Positions 7,276-14,929 of a DNA stretch of 42,159 bases are shown here, piece after piece (position 1 is the first letter of the stretch; the number at the start of each line of letters is the position of its first letter). A program made the position numbers and the translations under genes. Source of the stretch: CAYTIB01 sp964437725 (GTDB lineage Bacteria; UBA8248; JACPRG01; G963555815); contig CAYTIB010000024.1 of the NCBI GenBank assembly GCA_964437725.1, positions 1 to 42,159 of the forward strand, given 5' to 3'. The notes under the pieces are model-generated. The model ran no database searches. It was not told the origin of the DNA and was given only the letters and a program-made list of their open reading frames with translations.

Positions 7276-9365
7276 AACGTCCCCTCCATTTCGAGTGTGG
7301 AGTGGATTTGAATGTGGTAATTGCCGTCGGCGTCCACTTTGAGGGAATCTCCTGTCTCAAGCCATATTACCGTGTCTTTTTCCTCTATAAGGGCCGGACC
7401 AGTCCACTGAAAGCCTTCTGAAAGAGAGCTTCCACGGAACACCGGAGCCCGAGTCACAGTATTATTCCCATCTAATAGAACCTCCCGATTTCCATGTGGG
7501 AGCGTTTTCCCGAGTGGTGGCTCCATCGCTGGTTTGGTAATGGAAACAGAAGGGGTAGGGACGATCGCGGCAAGTCTGAGGTTTGTAAACTCAATTTCAC
7601 CATCCGGATCCCAGTGGCCGTAAAGGACCTCATGTTGTTTGTGGAAGTCGGAAGATAGATTATCTAATACCTCGTTGCAATCAAGATCTGGAATTTCAAC
7701 GGGAATGTCCCAGTGTTGACCTTCGTAACGCAGGTCGGCTTGAAAAATATTGTTGATGCGGATAGCCGAGATATCGGTTTGCCCTATATCTTTTATAGCA
7801 TTGTCGCGCATCCTCCGAAGAACTGCTTGGAGTTTTTCTGTGGAGATTTCTTTTATTCTCCCCTGAAAGTTCTGAACGTAGTCTCTTCGCAAATCAGCAT
7901 GAAGGAGACCTAAGGCACTAAGGACAGCGGCATGGCGAGGCACAAAAACTCTAGAAATTCCCAAGTCTCTAGCTACCGCGCAAGCATGCAAAGGGCCTCC
8001 TCCCCCAGCGGCGATCAAAACAAAATTACGCGGATCGCGTCCCTTCTGAACGCTCATTAGTTCTATGGCGCTAATCATATTTTGGTTAGCGATTTTGACA
8101 ATTGCCATTGCTGCTTCAGGTATTGAAATTCCAAGGGGTTCTGCGATTTTGAAACGTATAGCCGATTCAGCTCTTCCCCGGTCAAGAGTAATTCCGCTTT
8201 CGGATAGATTGTCGCTTTCTAATTTGCCAAGGATCAAGTGCGCATCCGTTACGGTTGGCTCTTCTCCACCTCGTCCATAGGCTACCGGTCCTGGGACGGC
8301 ACCGGCTGCTTGGGGCCCAACGTGGAGCATGCCTCCAGGATCAACGGTTGCGATAGTACCACCCCCTGTTCCAATGGTATGGATTTCTAACGAAGGCGCG
8401 GCAAGGTGGTACCCTTCAATCTCCATCCCATCAAATACGGGGATTTCTCCGTTCATAGTGACGGAAACGTCGCAGCTCGTTCCCCCCATATCAAAAATAA
8501 TGAGGTTCGATGTGCCAAGGAGTTTTCCTGCCCATGCTGTGGCTGCTGCACCGGCGGCCGGGCCGGAGAGAATTAATGATCCCGGTTTTTGAACGCTTCC
8601 CGGTATGTCGGTGACTCCTCCGTTGCCGTGCATGATTAGCGGTGAAAATCCCAATCCTTTATCCTGAAGGGTCCTGCTAAACGTATTCAAGTAAGAGGTT
8701 GCACCGGGAGAAACGTAAGCGTTGATAACGGTTGTCGAAACGCGTTCATACTCCCCCATCACTGGAAGGACTTCAGAGGAAGTTAAAATTGGAATATTGG
8801 GAAAAACTTCCATGGCCGCATCGCGAATGATTTTTTCATGCTCTCCATTAGCGAATGCGTTGAACAAGCAAATAGCAATTGCCTCCACGTTCTCCTGTTT
8901 GAAAATGTCAAGAGCTGACAGGATATTTTCAGTTTCTGGAGGGATAAGCGGTTTGCCTTTGGTGTCCATGCGTTCCTGGATTTCCAGTCGCAGATTTCGG
9001 GGAACGAGTGCAATCGGAGAGGCAGCCTTCATGTTCCAAATGGATTCGCGCCTTCCTCTTCGAATCGCAAGGGAATCCCGAAAGCCTTCGGTGGTAAGGA
9101 GCCCTACCCGTGCGCCTTTGCGTTGGACCATGAGGTTTGTGCATACCGTAGTTCCGTGTACAAAGGAAACGGTATTTTCGAGGAGTTGTTCGAGTTCGAT
9201 ACCGAACATACCTGCAGCTTTACCCAGGCCGTTAAGGATTCCCTGGAGTAGGTTGTCAGGTAGCGTAGGTACCTTTAGTGAGATAATCTCACCAGATTTC
9301 TCCCGAGCAATGACGACGTCCGTGAAGGTTCCGCCAACATCCACACCTACCCGAAGAGAATCCAC
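7272..9365 (-). CDS. hyuA: Hydantoinase/oxoprolinase family protein (HyuA, ATPase subunit)
   Basis: The HyuA-type partner of hyuB, an actin/hexokinase-fold ATPase of about 697 residues that would phosphorylate the substrate before ring opening. The phosphate-1 motif DVGGTFTDVV is near the N terminus, LSGPAAGAAATAW and FDMGGTSCDVSV lie mid-protein, and AAGGGGPLHACAVARDLGI is near residue 460. The frame extends to TTG 9383, but GTG 9365 preceded by AAAGGA at about nine bases is the better start and matches usual family starts. First gene of the hyuA-hyuB-DUF6282 operon; a 17-bp palindrome lies just upstream. Confidence 0.9.
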   Translation of the reverse strand: MDSLRVGVDVGGTFTDVVIAREKSGEIISLKVPTLPDNLLQGILNGLGKAAGMFGIELEQLLENTVSFVHGTTVCTNLMVQRKGARVGLLTTEGFRDSLAIRRGRRESIWNMKAASPIALVPRNLRLEIQERMDTKGKPLIPPETENILSALDIFKQENVEAIAICLFNAFANGEHEKIIRDAAMEVFPNIPILTSSEVLPVMGEYERVSTTVINAYVSPGATSYLNTFSRTLQDKGLGFSPLIMHGNGGVTDIPGSVQKPGSLILSGPAAGAAATAWAGKLLGTSNLIIFDMGGTSCDVSVTMNGEIPVFDGMEIEGYHLAAPSLEIHTIGTGGGTIATVDPGGMLHVGPQAAGAVPGPVAYGRGGEEPTVTDAHLILGKLESDNLSESGITLDRGRAESAIRFKIAEPLGISIPEAAMAIVKIANQNMISAIELMSVQKGRDPRNFVLIAAGGGGPLHACAVARDLGISRVFVPRHAAVLSALGLLHADLRRDYVQNFQGRIKEISTEKLQAVLRRMRDNAIKDIGQTDISAIRINNIFQADLRYEGQHWDIPVEIPDLDCNEVLDNLSSDFHKQHEVLYGHWDPDGEIEFTNLRLAAIVPTPSVSITKPAMEPPLGKTLPHGNREVLLDGNNTVTRAPVFRGSSLSEGFQWTGPALIEEKDTVIWLETGDSLKVDADGNYHIQIHSTLEMEGTF

Positions 9366-9383
9366 GATACTATTTCCTTTCAA

Positions 9384-9400
9384 AAAGTATTAGATACTTT
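9384..9400. promoter_or_regulatory. 17-bp palindrome upstream of hyuA, candidate operator
   Basis: AAAGTAT and ATACTTT form a perfect dyad around the centre TAG. The site lies 19-35 bases upstream of the hyuA GTG start in the 168-base divergent region shared with the luciferase-like gene at 9534. Its size and symmetry fit a dimeric repressor site. No regulator gene is present in the window, and the role is inferred from position only. Confidence 0.4.
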
Positions 9401-9533
9401 ACATAGACCCTAGGTATTCGGCTAGCTTAAACTATCCCGTCTAGCGCGTGGAAGCTTTCAAGAAATTTAGGAAGTTTGAAATTCGATTTTTCATTTAATG
9501 TTTTTCTCATTTAAGAGTAGGGAGTGTTCCCTT

Positions 9534-10523
9534 GTGAGATTTAGCATTGGGGTTTTCCCGACGGAAAGCAAGGAATCGACCCAGAAAGTTGTTGAGGCAG
9601 TTCAGGAAGCGGAGGCGGCGGGTTTCGACCGCGCCTGGATAGTTGATTCGCAAGGCCTATTTAGAGATGTTTATGTAACCCTAACTTTGTGTGCCGAAAG
9701 AACTAAGCGAATTGGACTGGGAACTGCCGTTACAAATTCAGTCACTCGTCATCTATCTGTCACTGCAAGGGCAGTTGCTACTCTGGACGAGATATGGCCG
9801 GGGCGGATTTTGCTAGGGATTGGTGCGGGGGATACATCGATGAAATATCTCCGGCGGCCTCCTCTTTCCGTAAAGATGTGTGAAGATGCAGTTCATTGCC
9901 TTCGTTCTCTTATTTCTGGAAAAGATGGGGTGTTTGATGGAGAGCAAATTGATCGTTTTGTCCACCATGAAGAACGAGCTATTCCTATCTATCTAGCGGC
10001 AAATGGCCCGAAAATGCTGCGTGTGGCAGGTCGGTGTGCGGATGGGGTCATAGCGTCTACCGGTGTTACTCCGAGAATCTTGCAGTACGTAAAAGATTCC
10101 TTGGAGCAAGGAATGAGAGAGGTGGGTCGAAAACCGGGCGACGTCGAGATTCTCTTGCATGTTGGATGTGATATATCAAATGATCGTAATAGTGCCCGGA
10201 ATAACGTTAAGTCTTACGTGGCGCGCCGAGTTTTGGCTCCCTTGCCTAGGGCATTGAGTGGTTTTAGCGAGAAGGACGTCCAGACGTTTAAGGCTGCGTA
10301 TTCCCTCTCAGGCCATCTTCAAGCTGGTGCTTCTCACTCCGCTCTTGTCAAGGATGAGTGGATCGATCGATTTGCATTGGCTGGGGATTCGGAGGAGTGT
10401 CTCGACAAGCTTCTTATGTTGCGAGAACAAGGTCTAAATGAGGTGTTTGTTTTACCTATTGCGGCTAGTTCGATCGAACTTATTCGTAAGTTTGCCGAAA
10501 AAATCTTTCCCCGATTCCGTTAG
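9534..10523 (+). CDS. LLM class flavin-dependent oxidoreductase (luciferase-like)
   Basis: A 329-residue luciferase-superfamily enzyme using FMN or F420, paralogous to the gene at 1979-2974. It has RFSIGVFPTE at the N terminus, LGTAVTNSVTRH, GRILLGIGAGDTS and IYLAANGPKMLRVAGR. The frame is open to an ATG at 9498, but GTG 9534 has GGGAG (9520-9524) nine bases upstream and gives the same N terminus as the paralogue, so I start there. It is the first gene of a plus-strand run that reaches 24164 and is divergent from hyuA, so the two may share a control region. A role in oxygenation or F420-linked reduction of the hyu substrate is possible but not shown. Confidence 0.88.
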   Translation: MRFSIGVFPTESKESTQKVVEAVQEAEAAGFDRAWIVDSQGLFRDVYVTLTLCAERTKRIGLGTAVTNSVTRHLSVTARAVATLDEIWPGRILLGIGAGDTSMKYLRRPPLSVKMCEDAVHCLRSLISGKDGVFDGEQIDRFVHHEERAIPIYLAANGPKMLRVAGRCADGVIASTGVTPRILQYVKDSLEQGMREVGRKPGDVEILLHVGCDISNDRNSARNNVKSYVARRVLAPLPRALSGFSEKDVQTFKAAYSLSGHLQAGASHSALVKDEWIDRFALAGDSEECLDKLLMLREQGLNEVFVLPIAASSIELIRKFAEKIFPRFR

Positions 10524-10579
10524 CTGTAAAATAGTCGACAAATTCTAGCACCCTTTACCGAATAAGGGGCTCGCAAAAG

Positions 10580-12715
10580 ATGTCTGAACTGAAGTCGCTC
10601 TTAGACCCACGGTCGGTCGCAGTAGTGGGTGCAAGTGAGCAGTCGGGTACTGGCAAGGTTATATTGGATAATCTTCGCATGAGTGGATTCGGCGGGTCTA
10701 TTTTCCCCGTAAATCCCAAGTATGATTTAGTCTCAAACTTGCGATGTTATCCTGACCTTTCGAAGGTTCCATGTCCTGTGGATCTGGCGGTTCTTGCAAT
10801 TCCTGCAGAAGCGGTTGTCCCAGTTTTCCGGAACATTCCCGCAGGTCAAGTAGGCTCGGCTATCCTTCTGTCTTCTGGATTTAGGGAAACAGGGCTTGCA
10901 GGTGAGGCTTTTGAAATGGAGGTAGTAGAAATCGCTAAAAATTTGAGGATTCGCCTTTGCGGTCCAAACTGCTTAGGTCTTATTAACGTCCATAGGAGGC
11001 TTGCGGCATTTAGCGCATCCCTCCAGAAGATGCCGAGGGCGGGAGGTATAGGGGCGATTGCTCAAAGTGGGACGATAAGTATTGGTTGGATCAATGCGCG
11101 TTCGGATCTTGGTTTTAGCCATATTATCTCGGTAGGCAATGAGGCGGACGTTACCTGCGGGGAGTATATTCGTTACCTTGTAGATGATCCAAACACAAAC
11201 TGTATTGCACTTTTTTTGGAGGGGATACGGTCTCCAGAAATTTTCTTAAGCGCTCTTGAAGCGGCACAGACGAAGGGGAAGCCGGTGGTTGTGTTAAAGG
11301 CTGGCCAGTCGAAAATGGGAAAGCGAGCTTCGTTAGCACACACAGGGTCGCTTGCTGGATCCAGTCGGGTTTGTGAGGGGCTTTTCAAGCAAAAGGGGGT
11401 TATTCAGGTTTCGGATTTGGAAGAACAGCTGGCAACCCTTGGGTTCATTTCACAGAAAAGATTTCCTCGTGGAAACGGGTTGGGTGTGGCAACCATTTCT
11501 GGTGGGCAGTGTGCCCTTGTATGCGATTTTGCGGAGAATATCGGGTTGGAACTGCCAGAATTATCATCGTTAACTGCAAGTCGTTTGTCTACTATCTTAC
11601 CTGATTTTGGTACTGCTGCTAACCCGCTCGATATCACTGGTGTTGGCGTATACCATGAAAACCTCTATGAGGAATCCCTTCGTGCTCTTGTGGAAGATCC
11701 AGGAATTCACTCTGTTGCCGTACTCCATGATGTGCCGTCCGGGCTCGGGTCTAACTCAAAAAAAAATTACCACCGGATCTGCGAGGCAATTGTCCGTGTG
11801 TCCAGTTCTACCGACAAACCTCTTATCCAGTTTACGCATTTTGGAGGGACCATGGACTCGGATATGCAGCAGACCCTCAGAGATGGTGGTGTTCCCCTTT
11901 TGTTTGGTATGGCTCCGAGTTTGCGAGCCGTTCATAACGCAATCCAGTTTGCCGAAAGGGCAGGGAGAGCTAGGGCGTCAGTTTTGCGATCACACGCAAT
12001 TCCAGATCCGGAAATAGTTTCACGATTACAAAATTCAACAGGTCTCCTCTCAGAGAGAGAGAGTAAAGAAGTACTGACTTGTTGTGGAATATCTGTGCCC
12101 CAGGAAGAGATAGCAAAAACTTTGGATGGCGCTATTTGTTTTGCAGAAAAAGTAGGTTTTCCCGTAGTTCTAAAAGTGGATTCTCCTGATCTCCCCCACA
12201 AGACAGAAGCTGGTGCTGTCCGCCTGGGTTTGAAGACGAAGGATGAAGTTCGGGTGGCATATCAAGAAATTTTGGATTCGGTATCTCGTTTCAAACCCGA
12301 TGCGCAAATCAACGGCGTATTAGTTCAAGAGCAAATTCCACCAGGAGTGGAATTGATTATCGGATTGGGAACGGATTCGCAATTTGGCAAGACTATCCTT
12401 GTCGGCATGGGTGGTGTACAAGCCGAAATCATGGAAGATGTTGCACTCAGGCTTCTCCCGATTACAGAGCTCGATGCTGAAGAAATGCTTGGTGAGTTGA
12501 GGGTTTCGCGGGTTTTAAAAGGATTTAGAGGCCGTGGTCCTTCAGATAAAAGTTCTTTGATTCACACCCTGGTTGCTCTTTCTGATATGGGATGTATTTA
12601 CGGTGAACACATAAAGGAATTGGATGTCAACCCGCTTATAGTAGGACCTGAAGGAGATGGAGTTACTGCTGTGGATGCATTAATTGTTCCCAGAAATTTG
12701 CAATTGAATACATAG
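10580..12715 (+). CDS. ADP-forming acyl-CoA (acetate--CoA) ligase, fused alpha-beta
   Basis: A 711-residue NDP-forming acyl-CoA synthetase, joining a carboxylic acid to CoA with ATP or running in reverse to conserve energy. The N-terminal CoA-binding Rossmann domain has VAVVGASEQSGTGK at 13-26 and FPVNPKY. A succinyl-CoA-ligase-like domain follows, with GPNCLG (128-133) and the phosphohistidine motif AHTGSLAG, in which His254 is the expected phosphorylated residue. The C-terminal ATP-grasp half begins near residue 490 (FPVVLKVDSPDLPHKTEAGAV). AAGGGG precedes ATG 10580. It follows the luciferase-like gene by 56 bases and probably activates a carboxylic acid made by this cluster for the acyl-CoA dehydrogenase and crotonase. 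Confidence 0.92.
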   Translation: MSELKSLLDPRSVAVVGASEQSGTGKVILDNLRMSGFGGSIFPVNPKYDLVSNLRCYPDLSKVPCPVDLAVLAIPAEAVVPVFRNIPAGQVGSAILLSSGFRETGLAGEAFEMEVVEIAKNLRIRLCGPNCLGLINVHRRLAAFSASLQKMPRAGGIGAIAQSGTISIGWINARSDLGFSHIISVGNEADVTCGEYIRYLVDDPNTNCIALFLEGIRSPEIFLSALEAAQTKGKPVVVLKAGQSKMGKRASLAHTGSLAGSSRVCEGLFKQKGVIQVSDLEEQLATLGFISQKRFPRGNGLGVATISGGQCALVCDFAENIGLELPELSSLTASRLSTILPDFGTAANPLDITGVGVYHENLYEESLRALVEDPGIHSVAVLHDVPSGLGSNSKKNYHRICEAIVRVSSSTDKPLIQFTHFGGTMDSDMQQTLRDGGVPLLFGMAPSLRAVHNAIQFAERAGRARASVLRSHAIPDPEIVSRLQNSTGLLSERESKEVLTCCGISVPQEEIAKTLDGAICFAEKVGFPVVLKVDSPDLPHKTEAGAVRLGLKTKDEVRVAYQEILDSVSRFKPDAQINGVLVQEQIPPGVELIIGLGTDSQFGKTILVGMGGVQAEIMEDVALRLLPITELDAEEMLGELRVSRVLKGFRGRGPSDKSSLIHTLVALSDMGCIYGEHIKELDVNPLIVGPEGDGVTAVDALIVPRNLQLNT

Positions 12716-12788
12716 AGGCCAAAGAATGGAAACAGTTTGAAATTGAGGACGCGGTTTTTAGCCCCCCTTGGACCACGGAGATTGAAAA

Positions 12789-13598
12789 ATGACAGCGTCG
12801 GCTCTTAGGAAAGAGGATATTGCGGGTTTACCACCTGCAGAGATTCGGGACCTAATCCGGAAAGGTCGTTGGACGGATAGGACGGAGGGTCTAGCGGAGG
12901 GCTATGCCCAAGCAAATTTGGTCATTCTTCCGCAACGGGATGCATTCGACTTTCTCCTGTTCTGTCAACGTAATCCTAAACCTTGTCCCGTTATAGAGGT
13001 AACGGACATCGGATCCCCTATTTTGAAATCCATGGCTCCCGGTGCTGATTTGCGGACGGATTTGCCCAAGTACTGTGTATATCAGCAAGGGAAGCGTATC
13101 GATGAAGTTACAGATATCACCGACTATTGGCGGGATGATCTGGTGGGTTTTTTGCTCGGGTGTAGTTTTTCTTTTACAGGGGCGATGCAAAAAGCAGACA
13201 TTGATTTGAAACCTAGCTCCCTTTACGCGACGAATGTTTCATGTGTACCCGCCGGCCGTTTTTCTGGTCCTCTTCTGGTCACCATGAGGATGGTTCCCCC
13301 AGAAGACTTGCTGCGGGTTGTTCAGATTACATCACGGTTTCCGTTTGCCCATGGCGCTCCGATGCATATTGGTGATCCGTGTGCGATGGGCATAGATGAC
13401 TTAGGCGCAGACCTCAACGATGCCCAATATCATATTGACCGTGGGGCGGATGATCCTATGGATGTTCCGGTATTTTGGGCCTGTGGTTGTACACCTCAGT
13501 CTGTCGCTTTGGAGTCAAAGACGGATTTTATGATATCCCATTATTCTGCTTGCTGTTTCATCACAGACAAAAAAGCTGAGGAAATTAGCATCCTTTGA
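12789..13598 (+). CDS. D-glutamate cyclase family protein / putative hydro-lyase (DUF1445)
   Basis: A 269-residue protein of the DUF1445 type, annotated in relatives as putative hydro-lyase and related to mitochondrial D-glutamate cyclase, which interconverts D-glutamate and 5-oxo-D-proline. Recognisable segments are RNPKPCPVIEVTD, the GCSFSF motif, VSCVPAGRFSGPLLVTMR, HGAPMHIGDP and the C-terminal FWACGCTPQSVAL with ISHY. GGAG precedes ATG 12789. A relative of 5-oxoproline chemistry near a hydantoinase/oxoprolinase operon is suggestive: both may act on a cyclic amide. That link is inference. It sits 73 bases after the acyl-CoA ligase. Confidence 0.85.
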   Translation: MTASALRKEDIAGLPPAEIRDLIRKGRWTDRTEGLAEGYAQANLVILPQRDAFDFLLFCQRNPKPCPVIEVTDIGSPILKSMAPGADLRTDLPKYCVYQQGKRIDEVTDITDYWRDDLVGFLLGCSFSFTGAMQKADIDLKPSSLYATNVSCVPAGRFSGPLLVTMRMVPPEDLLRVVQITSRFPFAHGAPMHIGDPCAMGIDDLGADLNDAQYHIDRGADDPMDVPVFWACGCTPQSVALESKTDFMISHYSACCFITDKKAEEISIL

Positions 13599-13882
13599 GT
13601 CGATTCACGTGGTGTCTGCCTTGCTTGTGAGATTACTCGAATGGATTTAGCTCATGGTTACTCACCGTAATTCTACCCGCCTGGTTAAGCCAGAAAATTA
13701 TGTAGGAAATTTTTGTACTGCTCCGAATCCGCCCAAATGTGATCTTTTACTGCCTGCGAATTGCATTCAATCTCTGCCTCAAGTAGCATGAGATATCAAA
13801 TTTAAGCTCCTCCGAATCATCTTGATTGTTGTGATTTAGAGGGGAAGTTTTCATTGAGTTTGTTAGAATTGGGAGAGGAGTA
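13599..13882. other. Intergenic region before the leader ORF
   Basis: About 284 bases without a recognisable gene, probably holding a promoter for the 13883-24164 block. The only clear structure is an 8-bp inverted repeat, GAATTGGG (13866-13873) and CCCAATTC (13915-13922), whose arms flank the ribosome binding site and first codons of the small ORF at 13883. If formed in RNA it would enclose that start site. Confidence 0.35.
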
Positions 13883-13969
13883 ATGGGTTTCTTTAAGGGG
13901 GCGTGTCCACTTACCCCAATTCCTGGACCCTTTATGAGTACTAAGATTTTCGGACAGGCGTATTTTTAG
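13883..13969 (+). CDS. 28-codon small ORF, candidate leader peptide
   Basis: A short ORF with an unusually strong ribosome binding site (GGGAGAGGAG just before ATG 13883), ending in TAG at 13967-13969. The peptide starts MGFFKGACPLTP and ends FGQAYF. The 97-residue ORF begins five bases after the stop and has no ribosome binding site of its own, so ribosomes finishing here could restart there by translational coupling. I recognise no homologue. It may be a leader peptide, a genuine small protein, or chance. Confidence 0.45.
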   Translation: MGFFKGACPLTPIPGPFMSTKIFGQAYF

Positions 13970-13974
13970 AATCC

Positions 13975-14268
13975 ATGGCGATTTTCACTGATGACGTTTG
14001 GGTGTATACCGAGAATCACAACTGCCGGGGCACCTTTGAGCAGGCCACTGAGAAGGCAGCTGCTCTCTTCCCTGGTTTTCGGGAAATGGAGATTACGTTG
14101 GTTGCGCACCCAAAGGATTCAAATCGTCGGTACATCCGTGTCACTGTTCGTGTGGATGCTGATGTCAGCGTGACTCTCGAAGCCCAGCATGGTTTCGAGT
14201 CATGGTTGTTAGGGGAAATTTCTGATCATGCCAGGGTGGCTATTAGAGTGGCTCCCGATTACTTGTAG
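13975..14268 (+). CDS. Hypothetical protein, 97 residues
   Basis: I do not recognise this family. The protein is soluble, mixed alpha/beta in appearance, with no signal peptide, membrane segment or metal motif; it contains a segment of alternating hydrophobic residues (YIRVTVRVDADVSVTLEA) typical of beta strands and ends RVAIRVAPDYL. Support comes from its position in a plus-strand run, codon use like its neighbours, and apparent coupling to the 28-codon ORF that ends five bases earlier. No ribosome binding site of its own is visible. It could be a small accessory subunit for one of the neighbouring oxygenases, but nothing in the sequence shows this. Confidence 0.55.
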   Translation: MAIFTDDVWVYTENHNCRGTFEQATEKAAALFPGFREMEITLVAHPKDSNRRYIRVTVRVDADVSVTLEAQHGFESWLLGEISDHARVAIRVAPDYL

Positions 14269-14326
14269 GCTGAACCGGCGGATGCCTGCCTGCTGATGGT
14301 TAGTGAGGCTATTGTCTTTTGTCCCT

Positions 14327-14355
14327 GAGTCTCTTGGCGATTGGCGCCGAGACTC
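14327..14355 (+). promoter_or_regulatory. Hairpin just upstream of the cupin ribosome binding site
   Basis: GAGTCTC (14327-14333) pairs with GAGACTC (14349-14355) and, after a two-base TT bulge, GGCG (14336-14339) pairs with CGCC (14345-14348), leaving the loop ATTGG. The structure ends about six bases before AAGGAGGGG, the binding site of the cupin gene. No T-run follows, so it is more likely an mRNA stability or translation-control hairpin than a terminator. Confidence 0.4.
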
Positions 14356-14374
14356 TGACTGAAGGAGGGGAACA

Positions 14375-14875
14375 ATGTCGGATGTAGATAATCCTACTCT
14401 CGAAGAGGTTCTGGACCAGCACATTGCTCGTCTGGGTGATCGTGAACTCGATTGGGACGCACTCAAGTTTCAGGCCGACTACGACCCCAAATATCGTCGG
14501 GCTCAAATGCGATATATGGGTACAGGTGGAACGGGTGTGGCGAGCGATGCCAATGTTGTTCCAGCTAATCACTTCACCTTTAGTACGATGGTTTTACCGC
14601 CGGGTTGTGAAGGGCCCTCTCACCTTCATTCTGACGTGGAAGAGGTCTTTTTTATCTTGAAGGGTGAGGTAAGCGTTTACGTGGAGCATGAAGGGAAAAA
14701 AGTGGAGCGGGTTCTACAGGAGCGCGATCTGATATCTGTGCCGCCTGGGTTGTATCGCGGAATCCGAAATGATACCGATGACGAGGCGCTGATGTGTGTC
14801 ATGCTCGGTGCACCCAAGCCTCAGACGCCGACCTATCCAGAAGGCCATCCCTTGGCAAATATCAAGAGAAAGTAA
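14375..14875 (+). CDS. Cupin domain-containing protein
   Basis: A 166-residue single-domain cupin. Motif 1 is intact: GCEGPSHLHSDVEEVFFILKG at about 77-97, giving metal ligands His83, His85 and Glu89 or Glu90. In motif 2 the usual His is replaced by Arg (PPGLYRGIRN), so the metal site may have only three protein ligands or bind an anionic substrate. Cupins in such settings act as dioxygenases, isomerases or small-molecule binding proteins. AAGGAGGGG gives a very strong translation start at ATG 14375. It lies about 50 bases before the Rieske oxygenase, so a role in processing the oxygenase product is plausible. Confidence 0.85.
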   Translation: MSDVDNPTLEEVLDQHIARLGDRELDWDALKFQADYDPKYRRAQMRYMGTGGTGVASDANVVPANHFTFSTMVLPPGCEGPSHLHSDVEEVFFILKGEVSVYVEHEGKKVERVLQERDLISVPPGLYRGIRNDTDDEALMCVMLGAPKPQTPTYPEGHPLANIKRK

Positions 14876-14929
14876 ATCCCGAGGGGTGGGGAGAGAACCA
14901 CAGTTGGTGACTTTCGTGGGAGTTTGATG

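Noticed and set aside
8722..9393. Long plus-strand ORF (223 codons) antisense to hyuA
   Set aside because: It is the mirror frame of a well-supported conserved gene, with Ser/Arg-rich composition typical of shadow frames and no binding site.
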